64,000 nt of DNA from Roseimaritima multifibrata (GTDB lineage Bacteria; Planctomycetota; Planctomycetia; Pirellulales; Pirellulaceae). The notes beneath the pieces are model-generated. The model did not search any database. It was given only the letters and a program-made list of their open reading frames with translations, and had not been told where the DNA came from. Location of the stretch: NCBI RefSeq assembly GCF_007741495.1, contig NZ_CP036262.1:4092001-4156000 (forward strand). The letters run 5' to 3'. Position numbers and translations under genes: made by a program. The number at the start of each line of letters is the position of its first letter. The stretch's first letter is position 1. Below are positions 29,101-37,400 of the stretch, piece after piece.

Positions 29101-29261
29101 ACCGTGAATCGTTGCTACGCCTGGTGACGCGATTCCTGCGTGAACGAAACCTTCTATCCGACGACCAACCGACGCAACCGGACATGCCAGAAACGTCTGC
29201 CGCCCGGATGCGTGATCCATTCCGGTCCAAATCGCAGAGCACACGTCGAAGAAGCGCATAA
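26178..29261 (+). CDS. Large MscS/MscK-type mechanosensitive channel
   Basis: The ATG at 26178 is preferred over a TTG at 26130. The roughly 1027-residue protein has a signal peptide or first helix (to about residue 48, ending TSAQ) and a long periplasmic region with coiled-coil character (about 50-380). About ten membrane helices follow (380-880), and then the conserved MscS core: GLGFGLQDMVRNLFGGF, the pore-following FEKPARLGDLITVG and the beta domain VPNKNFVSEDVVNW. The charged C-terminal tail ends in Arg/Ser. This architecture matches MscK or MscM (large MscS types), which release solutes on hypo-osmotic shock. It has no operon partner. Confidence 0.93.
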   Translation: MSFLLPPFFGPILRVLPCLPGQRSLTPELVLVVVALIGVNAIPTSAQSPGFPRTFSNKTLEVPALETSPNRPTFRQANNQSSSRPSIFAKQPSPFERFESEESGPPSSPATTPILDTNLWDVQPNQSVPYGLDVIETARQSAEQFRRIAAASTPVAADIANENAAYADQWVALAESHRQLSARIHETNSKYNTTTKDLEDVQAKLTQYGLTPTVGMLLRHKKDQLDAWQVQDSQTFFAGQELQNLRQKQLELEIIPFDGSDPNAQARTIFAAAGLSTTAADQAAVVTQVETLLEQRSKWLQSLQQGYQDYRHKLGELDSTTAASIKLCTRYRDLIDSHITWIPSDEPLSTNDFRKISRGTAAMLDSRHSSNLGYSITRKWQGSPGLGISLLLGMLVILLLRWRAKSWLIGIGNGNEKVMRGATADTRKVAASFLTVFVAFTIPGIFYAFASWLGSGLVSEASLQASSAFYALSLVALLIELPRQLLRNHGYVDRHVDVQLPRRQRASMYLTLTGIGLALAAYGISLSGEIDHGLWRGSLARFAFIATMLLVTWTAHLGLRPNGGFLEPLVARFGGSVLYRIRIVFYLFGIGFPIAMIALSSLGYGFTAKVLITRAIFTLVGILVSVTLWGAIKILSATAWELLTGAPASTTAGAYDEDGQITMVQPSSAAASGLLNEHFLELKHHLAFLCQCALVVAAVVSFAWLWLDIFPNARMGNPVVWTVHDTVTQSTTNAAGQVISSNVLESTPITALHLLLAAGTLFVAFQLAKLLPALFDALVLQRVSFDEGMEHFSLVLGRCLLFGVGCFFAGSWIGIRWQTIQWLAVGLAIGLGFGLQDMVRNLFGGFIVLFEKPARLGDLITVGKVTGRVAAQKLRTTVLADDEGRELIVPNKNFVSEDVVNWLGAGRLNVIPIEVAVSREERPADICRTLQELVIEQPDVLLTPAPQATLICVGKRSQRIEVRAWIEEGQEPTAYRESLLRLVTRFLRERNLLSDDQPTQPDMPETSAARMRDPFRSKSQSTRRRSA

Positions 29262-29484
29262 CGGCGTCATCAAACACCACTCGTTGCACCTGATCACTCC
29301 AAAAGACGAGACGGCTCACTCCCGCCCGGGGGGTAGAAAGACCGAAACAACTGTCAGTTTTTTGCAAACGCTGCCGATCATAATTGCGGGTACCAAGTGA
29401 ACATTTTGACTTGACAAAATAGCACTGGCATAAAATAATCGGCCGTGTGAGGAGCGGGCCGTCGATAGCCATATACGATAGCTC

Positions 29485-30165
29485 TTGTTCAAAAGTTCTC
29501 CCAAGCCGTTGCGACGATTCCCGGCACGCTGTGTCCGCCCGGTCGCTGCTATGTTGCTGTTGACGCTAGTCGTTGGCATCGTCGGCTTGCCGGTACCAGC
29601 ATGGACTCCGAAGACAAGTGACGAGCGTTTTCCTTGTGAAACCTGTCCTTGCGGTTGTTCATCCGCCGAATACTGCTGGGACCGTTGCTGCTGCTTCACC
29701 GACACAGAGAAGCTTGCCTGGGCGGTTCGTAATTCCGTGACTCCCCCCGCTTTCTTAGTCTCAAGGGTCGTCGACCAGCTCTACCTTGCTGACGAAACGT
29801 GCTGTGGCAAGCCATCGCACAGCCTGGCCTCTGGCCAACCGTCGTCCTCATCGTGCAGCGTTTCCCGACAATCCGCATGCTGTAGTTCAGCCTCTAAGCA
29901 ATGTGGTGGCAAGGACTTACAAAAAGACAATTCATTAGAAGATGACACTCCAAAAGTCCGTGTGGTCCTCTTGGATAAGGCCTTAGAGTGCCGTGGAATC
30001 ACCACTGCATTCGTGTTGTTCAAAAGTGTATGGGTCTTGGAACCATCGCAAGACTTTACCCCTCAGCATCCGCGAATCGTCGCCTGGTTCACTCACCAGG
30101 ACGAAGCGTTGCTCTCTCGCAGCGATCCACCGGACAGCCCTGTCCCATGGGTCCTCTTCAGCTGA
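29485..30165 (+). CDS. Cysteine-rich exported protein of unknown function
   Basis: The frame can start at a TTG (29485, 226 residues) or at an ATG (29551, 204 residues); in both cases a hydrophobic segment (AAMLLLTLVVGIVGLPVPA) follows and should act as signal or anchor. Next come dense cysteine clusters: CETCPCGCSSAEYC, CWDRCCCF, then DETCCGKPSH and CSVSRQSACCSSASKQCGG. The clusters suggest metal binding or many disulfides. The remaining part has no known fold. I recall similar planctomycete hypothetical proteins with the CPCGCSSAEYCWDRCCC motif, but none with a function. It lies just upstream of the isonitrile-type operon, so a link to metal handling is possible but unproven. Confidence 0.8.
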   Translation: MFKSSPKPLRRFPARCVRPVAAMLLLTLVVGIVGLPVPAWTPKTSDERFPCETCPCGCSSAEYCWDRCCCFTDTEKLAWAVRNSVTPPAFLVSRVVDQLYLADETCCGKPSHSLASGQPSSSSCSVSRQSACCSSASKQCGGKDLQKDNSLEDDTPKVRVVLLDKALECRGITTAFVLFKSVWVLEPSQDFTPQHPRIVAWFTHQDEALLSRSDPPDSPVPWVLFS

Positions 30166-30519
30166 AACGAATCGCCAGAGTTACAGCTCGCGCTCTTTGC
30201 TGATGCGCTGACGTAGGTGGATCTGACCATTGCGTCAGAGGATCCCTCCTACGGATCTCGCATGACAGAGAAACTGCGCTGATTCCCTCTCTGCAGCATT
30301 CGTTCTCTTTGCAATCGATGCGGCGATCCCGCATCTCGAACCGGCCGAGCAGTATCCACCGCTCTCATGGGAGTACGTTTGCCTGCTCCTCACAACGCGG
30401 AAAGACCGCTGCCCCCATGGGCGCGGTGGATACGGCTCGGTACGCCCTCAACACAGCCTCGCTTTAGTGACGGTGAAGGTCCCTTCGTTTTTGTACACAA
30501 CCTTTGAAAACAACTGACA
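30166..30519 (+). promoter_or_regulatory. Structured leader region upstream of the isonitrile-type operon
   Basis: No gene is seen. The region carries several inverted repeats in a row: ATGCG/CGCAT (30203-30207 and 30259-30263) enclosing CTGACG/CGTCAG (30208-30213 and 30233-30238), and CGTAGG/CCTACG (within 30212-30253) that would compete with it. CAGAGA/TCTCTG (30266-30293) follows, then GATGCGG/CCGCATC with a 5-base loop (30317-30335). Last comes a 27-base imperfect inverted repeat, 30345-30371 with 30414-30440 (24 of 27 positions match), enclosing a small GCGG/CCGC hairpin. The first may terminate the upstream gene; the later ones could be a leader RNA or operator for the operon that starts at 30520. 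Confidence 0.45.
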
Positions 30520-31467
30520 ATGAAATACTCGTACCTTTCGATCATCCTGCTGCTTTCGGGATTCACAGGCGTCCAACGCCTTGACGCGGACATCATTACG
30601 GGCGGTTCGCTGGAATTCCAACTCGATGCGTCTGCCTTCGAGACCAACCCCTCACAGGGGTTCCTTGATTTCTACAACAACGCCGCCAACGACGTCGGAT
30701 CCTCGGGGTATGACACGTCGCAACCGCACATGGTATTCGGACGTCATACAGGGCCAGGCGACACCTCCGATCCATCGCTTCCTCCCGGGGACATCGGAAA
30801 CAGCATTTATCGATTTCGTCCATCGGCAACGACTGCCAGCTTTGACGATTTGCGTTCAACCTACGTAACCCCAACATCTCCGATCGTGACTCCTTTTGCG
30901 ATCAATGGGAATGATCCGATCGCGAAACCACACGGAACAAGAAATCCGCAACAAACAACCTTGGAGTACAACCCGAATGACATTTTGGCGTCGATGTCGG
31001 GTGCCATTGGATTCGATGGGGCTACTTCGTTTTGGTACGGAGTCGAAGAAGCAATTGCGGGCAGCGCGATTTGGATTGGGTATGGCGACTTAGACCTCAA
31101 GTATGATGCCAATCGTGCAGTCAATGGTCTAAGCGGCCTGTACTTCTCAAGTCACATTGCCCCTCGCGTCGGGCAGACGATATACGACACGACCATTACA
31201 TCGATTTCAGCGATCGCCGCCGATGGTGGTACGCCCGGTTCACTGACGATCACGGGCGAACTATACGCAACTTCCGACTTTGACGGTGTCGGCCTAAAAG
31301 CGGGCACCCACGTTGGATCCTATTCGCTCTCTGGCGTTTCGTCCGTTCCAGAACCGACCAGTTTGATCGTGATAAGCGGTTGTGCGCTTGGTGGCGTCCT
31401 CGTCAGATTCCGCTCGCGTGGTGCCGGCAATCGTCGAAAACCGGAGACCAATCGATGTGCAAGCTAG
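30520..31467 (+). CDS. PEP-CTERM secreted protein, first gene of the operon
   Basis: The 315-residue protein has a Sec signal (about residues 1-23, ending RLDA). Its C-terminal sorting signal starts with VPEPTSLIVI at about residue 276, followed by a hydrophobic helix and an Arg-rich tail. PEP-CTERM proteins are processed by an exosortase and placed in the outer layers of the cell. The mature part is beta-rich. It shares blocks with the PEP-CTERM protein at 42565-43422: TTLEYNPNDILASMSG against TTLEIDDVSDILGSWSG, and YGDLDLKYDANRA against YGDFALRYDPTRA. The gene overlaps the next one by 13 bases, which ties it to the biosynthetic operon. No exosortase gene is in the window. Confidence 0.85.
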   Translation: MKYSYLSIILLLSGFTGVQRLDADIITGGSLEFQLDASAFETNPSQGFLDFYNNAANDVGSSGYDTSQPHMVFGRHTGPGDTSDPSLPPGDIGNSIYRFRPSATTASFDDLRSTYVTPTSPIVTPFAINGNDPIAKPHGTRNPQQTTLEYNPNDILASMSGAIGFDGATSFWYGVEEAIAGSAIWIGYGDLDLKYDANRAVNGLSGLYFSSHIAPRVGQTIYDTTITSISAIAADGGTPGSLTITGELYATSDFDGVGLKAGTHVGSYSLSGVSSVPEPTSLIVISGCALGGVLVRFRSRGAGNRRKPETNRCAS

Positions 31468-33008
31468 CGTATGCCGCGATGGACGACTGCGATACGTTGG
31501 ACCAAGCCACTCGTTCTCTGGCCAAACGATTTGGCAATCGTCCTGCATTTCAACTGGACGACCAGGTCGTCGATTTTGAGCAGATCGACCGCGCATCGGA
31601 TCAAGTTGCGGAGGGCCTGCGCGCCGAAGGGCTCTCGCCGGGAGACCGAATCGCAATCGTCGCCAAAGACTGTATCGCAGGATACGAAATCCTCTTGGGA
31701 TGTGCCAAAGCAGGTTGCGTGTTGGTTCCGCTGAACTGGAAGCTATCAGGGGAAGAACTGAAAAACATTCTCCACGACAGTCGTGCCAAACTTGTCTTCG
31801 CAGACGACACAGGATCGACCAAACTTGCCGGGTTCGAGATTCACCCTCGACCGCTTTCGGGATATCCCGCTTGGCGAGATTCGCAGCCTCAGATCCGCGC
31901 GTCCTTCCAGGCGAATGCCGAAACTCCGATCGTCCAGATCTATACATCCGGCACCACAGGCATTCCCAAAGGAGTCGTGCTGGCACATCGGACATTCTTT
32001 GATCTGCGGCGCGGGATGCGACAGATGGGTGACGACTGGATGGGTCTAACAGCCAAGGACCGACTTTTGCTTTCACTACCCCAGTTCCACATCGGTGGTC
32101 TGTGGTGGGCGGTTCAAGGCTACTTGGTCGGAGCAATGGGCGTCTTAATGGAATCTTTTGTCGGCTGGAAAGCCCTTGAGTTGATTGAAAAATCCCAGGT
32201 CACTCAAGTCCCAATGGTCCCGGCAATGATTCAATTCTGCTTAGCCGAACCATCGTTTGATTCGACCGACCTGTCCAGCGTGCGTGGATTTTTGTACGGC
32301 GGTTCGCCGATCTCCTCCGAATTGCTTCGCACGGTTCAACATAAATTTTTGAATGCTGAATTCTTCCAGATCTACGGTTTAACAGAAACCGGAAATATGG
32401 CCGTCTGTTTGCGTCCTGCCGACCACGGTAATGATCGCCTGGCACACGCAGCAGGACGTCCACTGCCGGGAGTCGATTGCAAAATCGTCGGGGTGAATGG
32501 AAATGAATTACCTGCAAATCAAACCGGAGAAATTTGCCTTAGAACTCCCTCTTTAATGCTGGAGTACTGGAACCGCCCCGACGAAACCAACGCCACCAGC
32601 ATAGATGGGTGGCTGAAGACAGGTGACGCTGGCTACGTCAACGAAGAGGGCTACTTATTCGTAAGCGACAGGATCAAGGACATGATCATCTACGCCGGCG
32701 AAAACCTTTTCCCTACGGAGATTGAATCCGCTCTCCTGCGACACGAAGCGATCCGCGACGCAGCGGTGATTGGCGTACCCGACCCGAAATGGGGTGAATC
32801 CCCTAAGGCATTTGTGGTGTTAAACGAAACCGTTGAAAAACCACGAATCCGCGATCTGATGAAGTTCGCCAAGTCCCAACTTGCTGAATTTAAGGTACCC
32901 AAATCATTCGAATTCGTAACCGACCTCCCGCGAAACCCCAGCGGCAAAATTCTCAAATCTGAAATCCGACGGCCTTATTGGCAAAACCAAAATCGAAAGG
33001 TGAACTAA
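31455..33008 (+). CDS. Acyl-AMP ligase (FadD10/ScoC-like adenylating enzyme)
   Basis: The ATG at 31455 overlaps the previous gene by 13 bases; ATG 31479 is an alternative that removes the overlap. The roughly 517-residue product has ANL-superfamily motifs: the phosphate-binding loop YTSGTTGIPKG (about residue 163), YGLTETG, GWLKTGD (about residue 388), and the C-terminal catalytic lysine in PSGKILKSEIR (about residue 498). It should adenylate a fatty acid or its glycine adduct and load it onto a carrier protein. In the actinobacterial pathway ScoC or FadD10 does this with a stand-alone carrier protein; here the likely acceptor is the carrier domain at the NRPS N-terminus. The fatty acid chain length cannot be predicted. 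Confidence 0.88.
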   Translation: MCKLAYAAMDDCDTLDQATRSLAKRFGNRPAFQLDDQVVDFEQIDRASDQVAEGLRAEGLSPGDRIAIVAKDCIAGYEILLGCAKAGCVLVPLNWKLSGEELKNILHDSRAKLVFADDTGSTKLAGFEIHPRPLSGYPAWRDSQPQIRASFQANAETPIVQIYTSGTTGIPKGVVLAHRTFFDLRRGMRQMGDDWMGLTAKDRLLLSLPQFHIGGLWWAVQGYLVGAMGVLMESFVGWKALELIEKSQVTQVPMVPAMIQFCLAEPSFDSTDLSSVRGFLYGGSPISSELLRTVQHKFLNAEFFQIYGLTETGNMAVCLRPADHGNDRLAHAAGRPLPGVDCKIVGVNGNELPANQTGEICLRTPSLMLEYWNRPDETNATSIDGWLKTGDAGYVNEEGYLFVSDRIKDMIIYAGENLFPTEIESALLRHEAIRDAAVIGVPDPKWGESPKAFVVLNETVEKPRIRDLMKFAKSQLAEFKVPKSFEFVTDLPRNPSGKILKSEIRRPYWQNQNRKVN

Positions 33009-33899
33009 ATGAATGCGACCGAGACCCTCGAAATCCAAGCCCCAGCGGACGGCCAAATTGGGGCCATCGTTAGCGGCATCGATATGACAACCGTTCATAA
33101 CGACAGTCCTGCAATCCAAGAGATCCGCAATGCGATCTACCGACATCGCTTGGTCGTCATTCGCGGGCAGAACCTGAATGAGGAACAGTACGTCCAGGCA
33201 ACACGCAAACTGGGCCGACCTCAAGTCTACTTCCAAACCAACTACCACCATCCCAGCTATCCGGAAATCTTTGTTTCCTCGAACGTTCCAGAAAATGGCA
33301 AGAAGATTGGCGTAGCGGGTACCGGTCACTACTGGCATACCGACTGCTCGTTTGAAAAGCACCCGCTCTCGTGGACGTCCATCTACCCACAGGTCTTCCC
33401 CAAAGATTCGCGCGGCACATTGTACATCGATATGGCAAAGGTCTATCAGAACCTGCCAGATCACTTGCGAGAGTACGTCCAAGATGCGACCGCCATTCAC
33501 GCGGGGCAACTTCGATACAAAGTCCAAGCTTCGGACATCGACCAATCGCTGAAACAATTGCTAGACCGGATCAACGAAGAAGTTCCGCCGGTTCGACATC
33601 CCGCAGTGATCGTACATCCGGTCACTGGAGAAAAGGCCCTTTATCTCAACAGTGGCTTTACGGTCGCGTTGGAAGGTTTGTCGCACGAAGAAAATGAGCG
33701 TCGGCTTCGCGAACTATTTGATTTCATCGAGCGTCCCGAACATATCCACCAGCATAGTTGGTCAACCGGCGACCTGATCCTGTGGGACAACCGCCTTCTG
33801 ATCCACATGTCGACGCCTGTCGCCGCTGGGCAACAAAGCAAAAGCTACCGCATCGGGATCTACGACGATCAACCATTTTATGCGGGGATCGAATCATGA
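33009..33899 (+). CDS. Fe(II)/2-oxoglutarate dioxygenase, probable isonitrile-forming enzyme (ScoE-like)
   Basis: The 296-residue TauD/TfdA-family protein has the metal triad His110-x-Asp112 (HYWHTDCSFE) and His266 (NRLLIHMSTP), with Arg281 to bind 2-oxoglutarate. As I recall the ScoE structure, its residues are His132, Asp134, His295 and Arg310, with Tyr96, Tyr101, Arg157 and Lys193 near the substrate carboxylate. The same offsets from the first His give Tyr74, Tyr79, Arg135 and Lys171 here, all matching; the position of ScoE Tyr97 is Phe75 and that of His299 is Pro270. ScoE oxidises an N-carboxymethyl-3-amino acid with loss of CO2 to make the isonitrile. The start ATG directly follows the ligase stop. 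A taurine dioxygenase role is unlikely in this context. Confidence 0.85.
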   Translation: MNATETLEIQAPADGQIGAIVSGIDMTTVHNDSPAIQEIRNAIYRHRLVVIRGQNLNEEQYVQATRKLGRPQVYFQTNYHHPSYPEIFVSSNVPENGKKIGVAGTGHYWHTDCSFEKHPLSWTSIYPQVFPKDSRGTLYIDMAKVYQNLPDHLREYVQDATAIHAGQLRYKVQASDIDQSLKQLLDRINEEVPPVRHPAVIVHPVTGEKALYLNSGFTVALEGLSHEENERRLRELFDFIERPEHIHQHSWSTGDLILWDNRLLIHMSTPVAAGQQSKSYRIGIYDDQPFYAGIES

Positions 33900-34456
33900 A
33901 TATCACAACCGCGGCAGAGCAATCCAATCGCACCAATCAGCTCCAACATAGGATCGAAGTCGACGATGCGTTTTTAGACCAAGTCTTGACGCCCTATCGT
34001 CATCATTGTCGATACTTAAATAGCGTTCAAATCGGTTTTGAAGGGGAAGGGACCCCGACCTGGGACAAGATGGTCTCCCGCGGCAAATTCGCGATCGGGG
34101 AATCCTGCTACATCGACGACACGGGACATTTCAACGCGGTCGAATTCAACATTTGTTACAACCAATTGGCTTATGTTCATTTGGCCGTTTGCGTCCGTGA
34201 AGGTTTGATGCCAGCGTTGTCGGACTACACGCTTAAGTCCTACTTCCAGAAGCAACTTTCAAACTATCTGATTGCTAGTATCCACAGCCACTATCACTCG
34301 GAACTAAACCCTCGCGACTTTTCTGGTGAAGTTCGCGTTCTATCAGCCCGCAGTCGACCTCGACTGTCGGTGCTAAAGACAGCGTGCCGTTTTCACGACG
34401 GTCGATCGGGGCGCAGTGATGGTGAGGTCAAACTGGTAGTGCTGAGCGCCCAATGA
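33896..34456 (+). CDS. fcoT: FcoT-type thioesterase (ScoD-like)
   Basis: The ATG at 33896 overlaps the dioxygenase stop as ATGA; an upstream in-frame start at 33758 would lie deep in the previous gene. The 186-residue protein matches the FcoT hot-dog-fold family of Rv0098, especially in the segment HFNAVEFNICYNQLAYVHLA and the later SARSRPRLSVLKTACRFHD. In Mycobacterium FcoT hydrolyses long-chain acyl-CoA. In the isonitrile pathway ScoD is thought to act in adding glycine to an alpha,beta-unsaturated acyl carrier protein and in releasing the resulting acid. Its place between the dioxygenase and the NRPS copies the actinobacterial gene content. The stop overlaps the NRPS start as ATGA, which suggests translational coupling. 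Confidence 0.87.
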   Translation: MNITTAAEQSNRTNQLQHRIEVDDAFLDQVLTPYRHHCRYLNSVQIGFEGEGTPTWDKMVSRGKFAIGESCYIDDTGHFNAVEFNICYNQLAYVHLAVCVREGLMPALSDYTLKSYFQKQLSNYLIASIHSHYHSELNPRDFSGEVRVLSARSRPRLSVLKTACRFHDGRSGRSDGEVKLVVLSAQ

Positions 34457-37400
34457 ACGATCCATCGTCCATCCACGAAGAAGCGACCGCATCGTTACGC
34501 GAGCAGATCTCGCTGGCCGTGCGCGCTCGCTTGGTCGAATTCCTTGGCTTCGAATCACTAGATGAAATTGCCGCGAACGACTCTTTTGCAGATCTTGGTA
34601 CCGATTCAAGTCAAGCGGTCGAATTCAAACTGATCCTTGAAGAGATGTATGGGTTGTCGCTTAAGACATCCATTTTGTTCGACTTCCCGACGGTCGACCG
34701 ATTGGTCGACCATTTGGCAAGCGCACTTTCTGACGGCGACCCTATCGCACCAGAAAGATCGTCAGCGATGATTCGATCCGTTCGGCAATCGCGGTCGGTC
34801 AATGATGGCGACTCGTTCCCTCTCTCTCAGACTCAGCTTGGACTCTGGTTTATTGGACAATCTAGAGCCAGTGATTCAAGTTTCCATGTGCCGGTGTTGT
34901 TTCGACTGGTAACCGAAGAATTCCATCCTACGATCTTCAACGAAGCGCTGCGAAAAACGGTCCAGCGACATCCGGCTGTTCGTGTCACGATCACAACCGA
35001 TTCCGAAACAGGACAGTTGCAGCAAACGGTTCAACCATCGACAGCGGTCCCCGGCATCGCCGAATTAGCGGTGTCCGGTGACATCTTCAAAACGTTTCGT
35101 TCGGTTATGCAGGAACCGATGAACTTGGAGGATCAACCGCCAGTTCAGTCCTTTCACGGATGCGATGACGAGGGGACCCATTGGGTCCTGCTCAAATTTC
35201 ATCATATCGTGATCGATGGATTATCTGCGACACCGTTGGTCGCTGAATTGTGGAACAACTATCTATCGGCGGACGCCAAGCCTGCAACTTCGACCAATCT
35301 TCCTTTGGATACCGGATTTCTTGATTATCTGAACTGGGAAGCTGACTACCTAGCTAGCCAGCGGGCCGCACGTGATTCAGAATTCTGGAAGACGACATTG
35401 GCAGGTGCGGACGGTGACACGGGTTTGCCGACCGATGCAGCGGAGCAGGCAAAATCAGAAACGGCCTGCGAAGTTGATTGCATCGCCATGGAGCTGCCCA
35501 CGAAACTTAACAATGCTGTTGACCGGTTGGCGTGCACGACCCAGACACCAGCCTCCTCCGTGCTGTTAGCGCTCTATTTTGTTCTTCTGAATCGGATCGG
35601 CCACCATGAAGACTTGGCCGTCACCTCTCCAATTTCGGGACGCCCAGGGGGGATCCGTGGTCCTTTCCGTGACAACGTCGGCTGTTTTATCAATCTGATA
35701 GTGACCCGATGTCAAGTCGACGAAACGCAATCCTTTGCTGATTTTGCCAAAATGGTTTCAGGTCATTTTTTGGCTGCCATCGAACACGGACAACTCCCGT
35801 TTGCGCAACAATTACAAGCAGCCAGCCTCAATCTAATCGGCGAACACGAACGTTCCGTTTTCCCGTACTCCTTTACCTATCAAAACATTTTTGAAGCATG
35901 GGGCAAAGATTCCAAGTGGCAGCAATTTGCTGCTCCCGAGCTCAGTCTTTTCCAGGAGGTCGAAGACGAATTCACCTTAGAAGTCTACGAACGGACGAAC
36001 GGAAGATCGTTGAACTGGAAGTTTCAAACCGATCGATTCTCCCGAACCACCATCGAATCCTGGGCGGATAGCTTTCTGCATCTTTTGGAACAGGTTGCCT
36101 GCGATCCAGAGCGGTCGCTGGAAAACCTGTCAGCGGTTCCAGACCACCAAGCTGAAGCGTTTCGGGAACATTTCGATCGCCGCAACGAAGCTTGTACGAC
36201 ACCAAACTCTGTCGTCGACTGGATCGACAAAGCGGCCGAAAAGTCCCCAGAAAAGGTCGCTTTGGCTGGTACCGACGGGGAGTGGACCTTCGCGGCATTG
36301 ATCGCACACAGCCATCACATCGCCGATCACTTGCGAACCAATGGCTACGGACAGGGCAGCATCCTTGCGATCCCTGCGCGGCGGGACTCCCGAACCATTG
36401 CGACGTTGCTGGGAATCCTCCGCAGCGGAGCCGCCTACGTCCCCATTGACCCAAACGAACCGGAAACACGCACGCAAAGCCACTTAGCGAATATTGGAGC
36501 CGTCCCGCTGCAAACGGCGTTAATCCCCATCGAAAAGTCCGTTCCGGCAAACGCTGTTGCCCCACCAGATGATTCGACGCCAATCGCCTACATCCTCTTT
36601 ACATCCGGCACCAGCGGGCAACCAAAGGCAGCTGCGATCCAACACTCGGCACTCGTGAATCTATGCCATGCGTTGATCGCTGAATATCAATTGACACCCG
36701 CGGACACCGTCCTGCAATTCGCGTCATTGACATTTGATATGTCCGTCGAAGAGATCTTTCCGATCCTATGCGCGGGAGGTCAATTAGTTGTTCGCACCGA
36801 GGAGGATCTTAGCACTGCAAAATTATCCGCTTTGATCGATCAGCACGGTATCACCGTACTCAACCTGCCTCCGTCCTACCACCAAGCCTTGCGGAGCAAT
36901 CCGCCGCAAATGCGGAAATTCTATCAATCGGTTCGAATCGTTGCATTCGGAGGCGACCAATGTCCGCTGAGGACCATCGCTGAGGTAGCAGACCTCGGCC
37001 CTCGAGTATTCAACGCGTACGGACCAACCGAAACCACTGTTAATGCAACCATTTCATCCCTATCAATTGACGGGCATTCAAATTGTCATCGTGTTCACAT
37101 CGGTCGCCCGATTTCCGGCGTGGGGATTGGAATTTTTGATTCAAAAGGGCGGCTTGTTCCCGAAGGGGCGATCGGCGAACTGATTGTCTTTGGTGCTGGC
37201 GTCTGCGATGGATACCTGGATCAAATTTCGGATGCATTCCGACATCAGCTGTTTCCGGGAGATGACGCCACAACGCCCGCCTATCGAACCGGAGACTTAG
37301 CGCGAATCACGCGTACCGCCTCGCACGACAAACAACCCAATATCGAGTGGATCGGACGCCGCGACTTTCAGATTAACTTGCGTGGACATCGAATCGAACC

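Noticed and set aside
31294-32136. 280-codon minus-strand open frame
   Set aside because: It is antisense to the PEP-CTERM and acyl-AMP ligase genes, is Arg/Ser-rich and shows no known motif.
33009-33899. Taurine or 2,4-D dioxygenase as the role of the TauD-like gene
   Set aside because: No sulfonate transport or sulfur genes are nearby, and the flanking ligase, FcoT and NRPS genes plus the Lys171/Arg135 offsets point to ScoE-type chemistry.
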